Assembly: GCA_035717365.1 (NCBI GenBank)
Contig: DASTIS010000213.1
Location: forward strand, 1 to 28,088
Length of the DNA stretch: 28,088 nt
DNA from: 66-474 sp035717365
Lineage (GTDB): Bacteria > Pseudomonadota > Gammaproteobacteria > Xanthomonadales > Rhodanobacteraceae
Direction: 5' to 3'
The position numbers and the translations under genes were made by a program. Of this stretch, positions 19,201-27,752 are shown one piece after another. The first letter of the stretch is position 1; each line of letters starts with the position of its first letter. The notes below the pieces were generated by a model that saw nothing but the letters and a program-made list of their open reading frames with translations, was not told the origin of the DNA and did no database searches.

Positions 19201-21447
19201 TTATTTGGATTTGCGCGCCAGCTTCACCTTGCCGTCGGCATCGCGGTCGATCGTAATGTCGAAGTGTCTGCCGCGGAAGCTGACGTCCTTCAAGGTCACC
19301 GACTTCCAGTCTGGCGGCAGGATCGGCGCGTAGGCCTGGTCCAGCCCCTTCCCGTCGATGCGAAGTCCGCTCAGGCCGTACAGGAAGTTCTGCACGAACC
19401 CCGCCGAGGTTGCGAGCAGATAGCCGGCGTTGTTGGTCGCGGTTTCGGTGCGGACGTTGAACGGTGGTTGCAGGAATCCCTCGAGGTTGCGGTGGATCCA
19501 GTAGCCTACGGCCTTCGCCTCGCCGACTTCGGCCGCACCCACGGTCATCATCACCATCATCATTTCGTTCGGGTTGTCGCCGTGGGTTTTCAGCGCCTGC
19601 AACTGGAAGTCGAAATCGTTGCGCCGGACCTCGGGCGACATCGGCATGTCGAGGTTCGGATACATCAGGAAGATCAGCGACGAACCCCACCACGTGACCT
19701 TGTCGTGCGGCACCGAAGGATCGAAGTCGTAATGGCGCTGCGCCTTGTCATCGAACGGGATGTACATCTTCGCCGCGATCGTCGCCCACGCGGGATCGGC
19801 TTTCGCACCGACCAGCGCGGCCGCCTTCGTCGCGATCCGCAGGGCCTTGGCGGCGGCGGCGTTGGTGAAGGTGTCGTTGGGTACGTCGTTGTAGGCTTCG
19901 TCGGTCGAGGTGACGTGCAGGATTTCGTAACGGTCTTCCGCCTTGTTGTAAGTCACGCGGCTTTTCCAGAACTCGGCGATGCCTTCGATCACCGGCCAAC
20001 CGTATTGCTTCAACCAGGCGCGGTCACCGGTCGCGAGCCAGTATTGCCACTGCGCGATCGCGATGTCGGCATTGACGTGGACCTCGCGATACACGCCATA
20101 GGCGAAATGCGGCGTGACGTCGATGCCCTTCTGTGGATCCGATTCCCACGGATACATCAGGCCCTTCACGCCGTATTGCTTCGCGCGTTCGCGCGCGCCC
20201 TGCATGGTCCGGCTCCGGAACATCACGATCGACTTGGCACGCTCCGGGTGCAGCAACAGCAAGGCCGGGAATACCCACGAGTCGGCGTCCCAGAACACGT
20301 GGCCGGCATAGTTCGGGGTCAGCGCGCAGGCACCGACCGACCACGCCGTATCGACGGTGGTGTTGGACAGCAGGTAGTAGAGATCCGAATGCAGCGCCCG
20401 CTGCACCTTTTCATCCTTGTCGACCACGATGTCGGACTTCCACAAGGCATGCCACGCTGCGACGTGACGCGCGAGCAGTCGGTCGAAACCTGTTGAGCGC
20501 GCCTTCACCGCCCTCGCAAGATCGGCCTCGGCGTCGCCGCCCCAGCCCTGGCGCGACGCCGCGATGTACTTGGTGAAGGTGTAGGCAACGCCCTTGTGCA
20601 CGTCCGCGACCACGTTCATCGATAGCTTTCCGGAGGTCTTCTCCAACTTCACGCTCACGATCTTCAAGCCGCGCGGCAATTCGATGGCCGCCGCCTCGGC
20701 CATCGAAAGACCGTTCACGGCGCGGCCGTCCAGCCACAACGTCCGTTGCTTCACGTCGCCACCGTCCGAGGTGACGCGCGTGGTGCCCGGATACCAGACC
20801 GGCGCGCGGTCGGGCGCGGGGACCGGCTTGTCGTTCAGGTTCTGTCCGCTCGCGATCACCGCATCGATCATCTGGTCGCCGGTCATGCCCGCGATCGGAA
20901 AGCGTGGCTGATGGCCCGACCACAGCCGGAATGGAAACTGCAATTGCACCTTGCCGTCGAACTGTGGCGTGAGGACGATGCGGGTGGCCGCGAGATGCGT
21001 ATCGGCCTGGCTGACGAAGGTCGTGACGTTGACGTCGGTTGCCTTGCCCGCGTACGCGAAGCGGTAGCTCGTGGTGAGCGTCGCGTCGTGCATGTTCAAC
21101 GTCTGCGCGTAGTCGGCGAAAATGTCCGGATCAAGCCGGGTCGAATTCATCCAGCCTGTGCCCGGGTTGTAGTCGATTTCGCTCCAGCCCGGGATCGCGG
21201 CAGGTCTCGAAATGTCGCCGCCGGTGTAGTCCATGAACGCGACCATGTAGCCCATCGCCGGCTCGGTACCGCGCGCCGTGGTCATGGTCGAAAAGTAGCC
21301 GTTGGCGAGGTACGACGGAAAATAGGAACCGAAATTCTTCGAGGTCGCCGTCAGCAGGAAGCTCGGGTCGGTTGCGCAAAGACCCGTGGCCGGCGCAAGC
21401 AGCGCGAGCACGCACAGGCCGGGAAGCAGGAGATGGCCGCGTTTCAT
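19201..21447 (-). CDS. Exported GH65 glycoside hydrolase, copy B
   Basis: 748 residues with a signal peptide (about 1-24, ending GLCA). It has the same architecture as copy A and is clearly paralogous (ATDPSFLLTATSKNFGSYFPSYLANGYFST; GHVFWDADSWVFPALLLLHPERA; HVNADIAIAQWQYWLATGDRAW). The likely general acid is E517 in TDEAYNDVPNDTFTN, where the Asp before Glu is kept as in the family motif, unlike the Met in copy A. The likely base is E668 in FNVRTETATNN. The differences around the acid suggest the two copies prefer different linkages or aglycones. I chose ATG 21447 over the in-frame 21489 because the signal peptide then begins with MKR and GGAG lies about nine bases upstream. It is the second gene after the TonB receptor in the operon. 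Confidence 0.92.
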   Translation of the reverse strand: MKRGHLLLPGLCVLALLAPATGLCATDPSFLLTATSKNFGSYFPSYLANGYFSTMTTARGTEPAMGYMVAFMDYTGGDISRPAAIPGWSEIDYNPGTGWMNSTRLDPDIFADYAQTLNMHDATLTTSYRFAYAGKATDVNVTTFVSQADTHLAATRIVLTPQFDGKVQLQFPFRLWSGHQPRFPIAGMTGDQMIDAVIASGQNLNDKPVPAPDRAPVWYPGTTRVTSDGGDVKQRTLWLDGRAVNGLSMAEAAAIELPRGLKIVSVKLEKTSGKLSMNVVADVHKGVAYTFTKYIAASRQGWGGDAEADLARAVKARSTGFDRLLARHVAAWHALWKSDIVVDKDEKVQRALHSDLYYLLSNTTVDTAWSVGACALTPNYAGHVFWDADSWVFPALLLLHPERAKSIVMFRSRTMQGARERAKQYGVKGLMYPWESDPQKGIDVTPHFAYGVYREVHVNADIAIAQWQYWLATGDRAWLKQYGWPVIEGIAEFWKSRVTYNKAEDRYEILHVTSTDEAYNDVPNDTFTNAAAAKALRIATKAAALVGAKADPAWATIAAKMYIPFDDKAQRHYDFDPSVPHDKVTWWGSSLIFLMYPNLDMPMSPEVRRNDFDFQLQALKTHGDNPNEMMMVMMTVGAAEVGEAKAVGYWIHRNLEGFLQPPFNVRTETATNNAGYLLATSAGFVQNFLYGLSGLRIDGKGLDQAYAPILPPDWKSVTLKDVSFRGRHFDITIDRDADGKVKLARKSK

Positions 21448-21573
21448 CGCAATGCTCCGGACGAGGAGGTGGCGGAAGTGGAAGCGCACGCGTACGACCG
21501 CACGAGGCGCGCTCCCGTCGCAGGCATCGACAATACCGCGTCGGCCGGCCGAAGGTACGTGACGTCATGCCGG

Positions 21574-21603
21574 GTCCCGACGCGCGCAATCGCGCGCCGG
21601 GAC
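21574..21603 (-). other. Strong intercistronic hairpin between receptor and GH65 genes
   Basis: A 13-bp stem with one A-C mismatch (GTCCCG, A, CGCGCG against CGCGCG, C, CGGGAC on the plus strand) closes a 4-base loop. It lies 27 bp after the receptor stop and 127 bp before the GH65 copy B start, within the 182-bp gap. No T run follows on the minus strand, so it is more likely an attenuating or 3'-end-protecting hairpin than a full terminator. Such structures commonly let the receptor transcript accumulate above that of the enzymes. Confidence 0.6.
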
Positions 21604-21629
21604 ATGGGTCATGCAACGATGCCGCGTTT

Positions 21630-24230
21630 TCAGAAGCTGTACTTGGCCTGGAAATTGATCTCACGTCCGAACAGCGGCCGCGCCATGAGCACCCCGCCGA
21701 TACCGGTGTTGACGCCGAACTTCCGTGAGTTGCCTTCGGTCAGGCCGACCTCGTTGGTCAGGTTCGTGCCCTGCAAACGGAATTGCCAGTTCTCCCCTAC
21801 GTTGGCAACGATCCCGCCATCCAGCGTCTGGTACGTGCCCAACGGTTGCAGGGCCGATATGTCCTGATAGTGCTGGCCGACGTGGGTGTAGGTCACGAAC
21901 GCCATGATGCTGCCCCAACTGGTCGGCAACGTGTAGCTGGGCGTGATCATGTAACGGAACTTGGGCTGGCGTTGCAGCGGCGCACCGTTGATGGGTGCAC
22001 ACGCAGGGTTGCCATTGATGTCGGTGTACTGCGCGCAAGCGTTGTAGTGGGTGTAGTGTCCGTCCATGTACACGCCGATCATCGCCAGTCTGAAGTTCTC
22101 GATCGGCGACCATGTGACGTTGAGATCGATGCCTTTCGAATTCGATCCGTAGGTCGAAATGGGGGCACCGACCAGCGGCTGGCCATTCGGGCCTGTTGGC
22201 GTGTATTGCAGACCCGTGAACAGGCGGTGGTAGATGCTGGCGTCCACGAACAGCACCGGTGATTCGTACTTGAACCCGGCTTCCATGTTCTCGATCTTCT
22301 GCATCGGTGCGAAATTGCCGTTCTGGCCGCGGATGCCGTTGTCGAAATCGTCGAAATGACCGCCGGTGTTGGCGCGCACATAGGCGCTCATGTGGTCGTT
22401 GAATTGATAGTTCACACCGACCGTGAACGCCGGATGGGTTTTCTTGTAATGCTCGTAATCCCAGGTGCCGTTGCAGACGGGCGTCGTGTTGTCGTACAGC
22501 GTGTTCGGGTTTCCGTCGAGGTCGACCTTGGACTGGTTGCAGGTCCGCTGATTGACGTCGATGTTCTCGATGCGCCCGGCGGCCTGCAGCAACCAGGGTC
22601 CGACACGCCACGTATCCGCCAGGTAGAAGGCCTTGTTGGTCGCGGTGCCGGCCTCGACGATGTTGAAGTTGTTGTTGAAATCGACAAAACCCTGCGGGTT
22701 GGCAACCACGATGGTCTGCCCGGTCTGCTGGTAGGTCAGGCCAATCGGCTTGGTATTGGACTGGTTGAGCATCAGCATCTGGTTGCCCAGCGACCAGTTG
22801 TCGTGGTCGGTGTAGCGGGCAAGATAGACGCCGGCCGTCACCGTGTTGCCATCGAAGATTTCCCTGCTGACGCGAAAATCGTTGTTGAAGCTCTTTAGGC
22901 GCTTCTGGATGTACCACCAACCCTGGTGGATCACGCTTTGATCGAGTGGCACCACCTGGCCGTTCGGCAAGGTCGCGGTCACGACCTGGCTGGCCGGATA
23001 ACCCAGGTTGTCGCTATCGACCGGCTGATTGTTGGCGTCACAGAAACCGGCGGGCTGCGGAATGTTGCAACCGTAGATGTAGTAGCCGAGCGGTTTCGGG
23101 TTGGGGCCCGAAAACAGTGCGTTGGTCGGCAAATCGCCGCTGTTGAAGATGAAGTGATCCGAAATCGTCCAGTCGCCGAAGGTAGCGTCGTAACTCCCGC
23201 CGAAGAAATTCATCTGTGCGCCGCGCCCATTGGCGAGGTTTGCGTTTTCGAGGTAACCGAGCGGATTGGGCACCTGTACATGCTGGATCGCGCCGCTGGC
23301 GTAGGTGCCGGTCAGCGGATCGAAACCCGGAAATCCGTAGAAGCTGTCGCCCGAGCCCTGGATCATCGGGATCGGCGTGATGAACTGGTTCTTGTCATCG
23401 AGCCTGCGCGCCCACAGCATGAATGAGCCGTTGTCCATGTCGTGCGACAGCGTGGCAGTCAACTGGCCACCCTTGTCGGACGGGAAATCGCGCGGGTCAC
23501 GCACGCCGTCGGAGGTGCGCCAGAACCCGCCGATGCTGGCGTACCAGCCGTCGGCGATCTTGAACCCGTAGAAACCGTCGAGGCGCCACAGGCCCTCGTC
23601 GCCGTAGGTGACGCCGATGTCGCCGGACGGCTGCGCGGTGCCCTGGCGCAGGATGAAGTTCGCGGTGGCACCCATCTGTCCGGGCCCGAACACCACGCCC
23701 GGGCCGCCCTGCACGATTTCGACGCGCTGGATGGTGTCGTCCAGCCTCAGCAATGAACTCGAATCCATGAACGAGAGCGACGGCATGCCGTACAACGGCG
23801 TGCCGTTGACCATGTTGGTGAAGAACGGGGCGTCGCCGCCACCGGGGAAACCCGCGATCTCGATGTTGGCGCCGGTCTGGCCACCAGTGGATTCGGGCCA
23901 GATACCCGGCGAGATCTTCAGGAGATCCGCGACGCTCAACGGATTCGCCTGCTTGATCTCCTCGCGATCGGCGGTGACGATGTTGTAGCTTGCGTCGAGC
24001 TTCTTGACACCAATCGGACTGGCCGTGACGACGACGGCCTGCAAGGTCTGCGGTTTGGACTGTGACTGCTGTGGCTGGTCTTGCGGCGGCGCCTGCTGGG
24101 CCGTCGCCGAGGTCGTGGCCTGACCGCTGCCACCTGCCGCCTGGCCCGGGTTGGCCGCCCAGACGACAGGCGGGAGCGCGGCAAGGATGGCGCTTGTCAG
24201 CGCCAGTCTGATCAGCTTGTCGTTCTTCAT
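21630..24230 (-). CDS. TonB-dependent outer-membrane receptor
   Basis: 866 residues. A signal peptide (1-25, ending VWA), a Gln/Pro-rich spacer (about 45-61), a TonB box at about 63-70 (LQAVVVTA), a plug domain to about residue 200 (ADLLKISPGIWPESTGGQTGANIEIAGFPGGG, RVEIVQGGPGVVFGPGQMGATANFILR) and a 22-strand-type barrel ending in the outer-membrane signature INFQAKYSF with C-terminal Phe. Three Cys pairs occur in long, probably surface-exposed loops (CNIPQPAGFC; CNQ...PVC; CAQYTDINGNPAC). GGAGGG precedes the ATG. As first gene of an operon with two GH65 enzymes and an esterase, downstream of LacI-type operators, it most likely imports an alpha-glucoside. The plug is not of the SusC type and no SusD partner is seen. 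Confidence 0.94.
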   Translation of the reverse strand: MKNDKLIRLALTSAILAALPPVVWAANPGQAAGGSGQATTSATAQQAPPQDQPQQSQSKPQTLQAVVVTASPIGVKKLDASYNIVTADREEIKQANPLSVADLLKISPGIWPESTGGQTGANIEIAGFPGGGDAPFFTNMVNGTPLYGMPSLSFMDSSSLLRLDDTIQRVEIVQGGPGVVFGPGQMGATANFILRQGTAQPSGDIGVTYGDEGLWRLDGFYGFKIADGWYASIGGFWRTSDGVRDPRDFPSDKGGQLTATLSHDMDNGSFMLWARRLDDKNQFITPIPMIQGSGDSFYGFPGFDPLTGTYASGAIQHVQVPNPLGYLENANLANGRGAQMNFFGGSYDATFGDWTISDHFIFNSGDLPTNALFSGPNPKPLGYYIYGCNIPQPAGFCDANNQPVDSDNLGYPASQVVTATLPNGQVVPLDQSVIHQGWWYIQKRLKSFNNDFRVSREIFDGNTVTAGVYLARYTDHDNWSLGNQMLMLNQSNTKPIGLTYQQTGQTIVVANPQGFVDFNNNFNIVEAGTATNKAFYLADTWRVGPWLLQAAGRIENIDVNQRTCNQSKVDLDGNPNTLYDNTTPVCNGTWDYEHYKKTHPAFTVGVNYQFNDHMSAYVRANTGGHFDDFDNGIRGQNGNFAPMQKIENMEAGFKYESPVLFVDASIYHRLFTGLQYTPTGPNGQPLVGAPISTYGSNSKGIDLNVTWSPIENFRLAMIGVYMDGHYTHYNACAQYTDINGNPACAPINGAPLQRQPKFRYMITPSYTLPTSWGSIMAFVTYTHVGQHYQDISALQPLGTYQTLDGGIVANVGENWQFRLQGTNLTNEVGLTEGNSRKFGVNTGIGGVLMARPLFGREINFQAKYSF

Positions 24231-24403
24231 GATTCACCCTCCAGCGAAATGAGAAATCCGTGGCACCACGTCAGGCGGGTACCTGTTCTTCTTCTGCGTG
24301 ACACAACGATCCGGGCTCCAGCGGCTCGCGATATCGAAGCCTCGACGAACAATGCTGTCTCCATACCCATGCCAGTCACCCCCCGGATGACGCGCATCGT
24401 GCA

Positions 24404-24432
24404 GTTTGGCCGCACAAAGACAGCGCTGTCAA
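24404..24432 (-). promoter_or_regulatory. Candidate promoter of the receptor operon, overlapped by an operator
   Basis: On the minus strand a consensus -35 TTGACA (24427-24432) is followed, after 17-18 bases, by CCAAAC/CAAACT, only a three-of-six match to the -10 consensus. The -35 is formed by one arm of the LacI-type dyad at 24419-24430, so a bound repressor would block it. The implied leader is about 165 bases long. The weak -10 keeps confidence low. Confidence 0.35.
24419..24430. promoter_or_regulatory. LacI-type operator O1
   Basis: The perfect 12-bp dyad GACAGCGCTGTC has a central CG step, the form recognised by LacI/GalR regulators. The same 12 bp recurs exactly 200 bp away at 24619-24630. 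It lies 189 bp upstream of the receptor gene and overlaps its candidate -35 element. Confidence 0.75.
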
Positions 24433-24616
24433 TTTGCGGTGCACCACTCCCGGACCGACATCGCACGGGCGGCGGCATGCCGCTGAGCGCGTCGGATACG
24501 AGCTGTACCACGGGTTTTAAGGGGGGACTCTCATGTTGCGACGCAACAGTCCCAGCGCGGAACAACCGGGTGTTCCTCGACATGAACGTGTGCCACACTG
24601 TGGATTGGCGGTTGCA

Positions 24617-24632
24617 TTGACAGCGCTGTCAA
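24617..24632. promoter_or_regulatory. LacI-type operator O2
   Basis: TTGACAGCGCTGTCAA, a perfect 16-bp dyad sharing the 12-bp core of O1. It lies about 186 bp before the GTG start of the LacI-family gene, so it could serve in autoregulation and in loop formation with O1. I saw no further copy upstream of the trehalase, GH31 or oxygenase-like genes. The rest of the 587-bp gap 24231-24817 shows no gene I can support. Confidence 0.78.
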
Positions 24633-24817
24633 CACCAATTCCCGGATCCACCAAGGCTTGCATTGACCCTGAAAACGACCCTGGCTGCAATCCCGCTGCT
24701 GCCGCCGCGTTGCCGGCTCGGGCAGCCCGGATCGACGGATTCGGCAACGCCTGCCGATCGGGGATTCGGTGGATCGTGCGGAGTACCCAGCCGGCCCCGC
24801 GAACGAGAGGGTGTCCA

Positions 24818-25858
24818 GTGGGCTCCGTAACGCTCGACGACGTCGCGACCCAGGCCGGCGTTTCCGCGAAAACGGTCTCGCGCGTGGTCAATGGCGAGCG
24901 TTCGGTGCGCCGCGAGACCCGCCAACGCGTACTGGACGCCATCCAGCAACTCGACTACCGCCCCAATCTTATGGCCCGCGGCCTGAGCGGCTCCCACGCG
25001 TACACGATCGGCCTGGTGTACGACAACCCCAACGCCTACTACATCATCGCGATGCAGCAAGGCGCGCTCACGGCGTGCGATGACTTGCATTTCGGCCTGC
25101 AAATGCGTCCGTGCGACTCACGATCGCCCGGGCTGGCCGAAGGATTGCGCGACTTCGTGCGCCGTTCACGACTTTCGGGACTCGTGTTGACCACGCCTGT
25201 GTCGGAACGCACGGCGTCGCTGCGCAAGCTGTCGACGTACCACATCCCCTGCGTCCGGATCGTTTCGGCCGCCAGGGAGCCTCGTGGCGGATTCCCGTGC
25301 GTCTACGTCGACGACCGCGACGCCGCGCACGCGATCACCACACATCTTCTGCAGCTCGGTCACGTCCGCATCGGTTTTTTGCGCGGCGGCAAACACCACC
25401 ACGCCAGCGCGCAACGGCTGACGGGTTACAAGGACGCCCTGCGCGACTATGGGATTCCGGTGCGCAAGGAACTGATGATCGACGGTGATTACGTGTTCGA
25501 CGACGGGTTCCGCGGTGCACGCCGCCTTCTCGACCTCGCCGAGCCGCCTACGGCCATTTTCGGGTGCAACGACGAAATTGCCGCCGGGGCGCTGGCCGCC
25601 ACGCAATCGATGGGATTGCACGTGCCCTACGATGTTTCGATCGCCGGGTTCGAGGACAGCCCGTTTTCGCGCCACTCGTGGCCACCCCTCACGACGGCGC
25701 GACAACGTGCCGACACCATCGTCGAGCGCGCGGCACGCATGTTGATCGCGGGAATCAGCGGGCACGACGTCAAGAACAAGGGATTCAATCCCGAACTGGT
25801 GGTGCGCGGCTCGACCGCCCCGCCACGGCCGAAGTCGCGCCGACGCAAGCGCGGATAG
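24818..25858 (+). CDS. LacI-family transcriptional regulator
   Basis: 346 residues, the usual length. An N-terminal helix-turn-helix and hinge (VTLDDVATQAGVSAKTVSRVVNGERSVRRETRQRVLDAIQQLDYRPNLMARGLSG) is followed by a periplasmic-binding-protein-like sensor domain (TIGLVYDNPNAYYI, AIFGCNDEIAAGAL, VSIAGFEDSPFSRHSWPPLTT). The C-terminus is basic (PRPKSRRRKRG). I chose the GTG start at 24818 because it puts the helix-turn-helix at the extreme N-terminus and has GAGAGG upstream; an in-frame ATG at 24533 would add 95 residues and contain operator O2. It is divergent from the receptor operon, with two matching dyads between them, and very probably represses it until a sugar binds. The ligand is unknown, most likely an alpha-glucoside. 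Confidence 0.93.
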   Translation: MGSVTLDDVATQAGVSAKTVSRVVNGERSVRRETRQRVLDAIQQLDYRPNLMARGLSGSHAYTIGLVYDNPNAYYIIAMQQGALTACDDLHFGLQMRPCDSRSPGLAEGLRDFVRRSRLSGLVLTTPVSERTASLRKLSTYHIPCVRIVSAAREPRGGFPCVYVDDRDAAHAITTHLLQLGHVRIGFLRGGKHHHASAQRLTGYKDALRDYGIPVRKELMIDGDYVFDDGFRGARRLLDLAEPPTAIFGCNDEIAAGALAATQSMGLHVPYDVSIAGFEDSPFSRHSWPPLTTARQRADTIVERAARMLIAGISGHDVKNKGFNPELVVRGSTAPPRPKSRRRKRG

Positions 25859-26028
25859 CCGCACCCATGCGACGCGTCGCCATGCAACGTGGGCAAGCCT
25901 CGAACGTGGATGGAACCCGGGAAGCTAACATGGGCCATCGGCCCTTCCGCTACGCGTCTTCCACACCTGCACGGATGGACCGCATCGACCAGACCCTGAC
26001 CCTGCCACCACGACCAAGGGGACCCGCC

Positions 26029-27699
26029 ATGAAAATCCGATCGCTTCTCGCCACCGCCCTCGCGACGTTGTTCTTCGCCACGACGGTCTGTGCCGCAACG
26101 TCCGACCCGGCCAGGACCCGCAGCTATATCGATCATGCGTGGAGCACCCTCACGCGTTCGGCGGACGAATGCCGGGCGTTGGTCGATCCCAAGGTGCCGT
26201 CGCGTTCGGTGGTCTACCTGCCCGCGCACGTGTCGATTCCGGATTCGCTCGCGCAAAGCGCAAAAAGATGCCACGTCAAGGTGCAGAACCTGCCCGCCCC
26301 GATCCGGCAACTGGGCGATGTCGATCCAACGAAACTGCCTGCCCAGGGATTGCTGTACCTGCCCCATCCCTATGTCGTGCCCGGCGGCTTCTTCAACGAG
26401 ATGTACGGCTGGGACAGCTACTTCATCGTACTCGGGCTCGTCGCGGACCACCGCGAAGCGCTGGCGCTCGACATGGTCAACAACTTCCTCTACGAAATCG
26501 AATACTACGGCGGCGTGCTCAACGCCAACCGCACCTACTACCTCACCCGGTCACAGCCACCGTTCATGAGCGCGATGATGACCGCGGTCATGGACGATCC
26601 CGCGAGCTTCCCCGACGCGCAAGCAAAGCACGCCTGGCTCGCGCACGCCTATCCGCTGGCGGTGCGCAATTACGAAATCTGGACGAGCCGGCAGCACCTC
26701 GCCGGCGACACCGGCCTCTCGCGCTATTTCGGTTATGGCCAAGGCCCGGTGATCGAAATGCCGGACAGCGACTACTACGTGGGGGTGATCCGCTGGTTGC
26801 TGGCGCATCCCTCGCAGGATCCAGGTTATCTCGTCAAGGCACCGCAACACCCCGATGCCGCGCAAGCGGCGGCGTTGAAGAAGACCAGTTGCGACGTCAC
26901 TGCCTCGAAAATCTGCGCAGGCGACTGGCTGGCTGGCTATCGACTGACCGCCGACTATTACAAGGGCGACCGTGCGATGCGTGAATCGGGCTTCGACACC
27001 GATTTCCATTTCGGCCCGTGGGGCGGTTCCACCCACCACTACGCCGGCGTGGGCCTGAACAGCCTGCTGTATCGCTACGAACGCGACCTGCACGACTTCG
27101 CGGCAGCCCTCGGCAAGACGGCTGACGCCGAACGTTGGGCGCACGCCGCCGATGCGCGCCGCAAGGCGATCGACAAGTACCTGTGGCACGCCGACCAGGG
27201 TCGTTACATGGATTACGACTTCGTCGCGGGCAAGCCTTCGACCGATCCCTACCTGACCATGTTCTATCCGTTGTGGGCGGGCGCTGCGACGCAGCAGCAG
27301 GCCAATGACCTGGTCAAGCAACTCAAGCTGTTCGAGCGCAAGGGTGGGCTCCAGATGAGCACCCGCGACACCGGCGCGCAATGGGATGCGCCGTTCGGCT
27401 GGGCGCCGACCAACTGGCTCGCGGTCGAGGGGCTGCAGGCCTACGGGTTCCATGCCGACGCACGCCGCATTTCATGCAAATTCACGGGCACCGTCGACCG
27501 CAGCCTCGCCAAGGACGGCACCATCCGCGAGAAATACAACATGGTCCTCGGCAATGCCGACGTGAAGATCACCGCGGGCTACAAGCAGAACGTCATCGGC
27601 TTTGGCTGGACCAATGGCGTGTACCTCAACATGCGAAGCCTCATCGCGGCCGACGGTGGCTGCCCGGCGCAACCCGCCGCCGCGGCTGCCGCGCCATGA
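26029..27699 (+). CDS. treA: Exported (periplasmic) GH37 alpha,alpha-trehalase
   Basis: 556 residues against 565 for E. coli TreA. Hydrolyses trehalose to two glucoses in the periplasm. The signal peptide spans about 1-22 (ending CAA). Both GH37 signatures are present: PGGFFNEMYGWDSY at 118-131 and QWDAPFGWAP. The catalytic residues by comparison with the E. coli enzyme are D323 (ESGFD, acid) and E501 (REKYN, base); both are kept. The C-terminus is a short Ala/Pro tail. AAGGGG seven bases before ATG 26029 fixes the start; the frame stays open further upstream across the LacI gene, which is not coding. It follows the LacI gene by 170 bp on the same strand; no copy of the dyad operator was seen in that gap. 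It supports an alpha-glucoside role for the locus. Confidence 0.95.
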   Translation: MKIRSLLATALATLFFATTVCAATSDPARTRSYIDHAWSTLTRSADECRALVDPKVPSRSVVYLPAHVSIPDSLAQSAKRCHVKVQNLPAPIRQLGDVDPTKLPAQGLLYLPHPYVVPGGFFNEMYGWDSYFIVLGLVADHREALALDMVNNFLYEIEYYGGVLNANRTYYLTRSQPPFMSAMMTAVMDDPASFPDAQAKHAWLAHAYPLAVRNYEIWTSRQHLAGDTGLSRYFGYGQGPVIEMPDSDYYVGVIRWLLAHPSQDPGYLVKAPQHPDAAQAAALKKTSCDVTASKICAGDWLAGYRLTADYYKGDRAMRESGFDTDFHFGPWGGSTHHYAGVGLNSLLYRYERDLHDFAAALGKTADAERWAHAADARRKAIDKYLWHADQGRYMDYDFVAGKPSTDPYLTMFYPLWAGAATQQQANDLVKQLKLFERKGGLQMSTRDTGAQWDAPFGWAPTNWLAVEGLQAYGFHADARRISCKFTGTVDRSLAKDGTIREKYNMVLGNADVKITAGYKQNVIGFGWTNGVYLNMRSLIAADGGCPAQPAAAAAAP

Positions 27700-27710
27700 T
27701 CCCGTAGGGC

Positions 27711-27752
27711 GGTCGTCAGGATCCGCACCATTAGCGGCGGACACTGACCACC
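27711..27752. terminator. Weak two-part hairpin between convergent genes
   Basis: An outer stem (GGTCGTCAG against CTGACCACC, one mismatch) encloses an inner stem CCGC-ACCATTA-GCGG, immediately before the stop codon of the opposing asparaginase gene and 11 bp after the trehalase stop. No T run is present. It may be a bidirectional stop, but the structure is imperfect. Confidence 0.3.

Noticed and set aside
19547..19566. CATCATCACCATCATCAT run that reads as a His tract on the plus strand
   Set aside because: On the coding strand it is the MMMVMM stretch inside GH65 copy B. It is too short and impure for a microsatellite claim.
19264..20496. 410-codon plus-strand frame over GH65 copy B
   Set aside because: Antisense shadow rich in Arg and Val with no family match; the GH65 gene explains the region.
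25932..25944. GGGCC-ATC-GGCCC hairpin after the LacI gene
   Set aside because: A 5-bp stem without a T run is expected by chance at this GC content.
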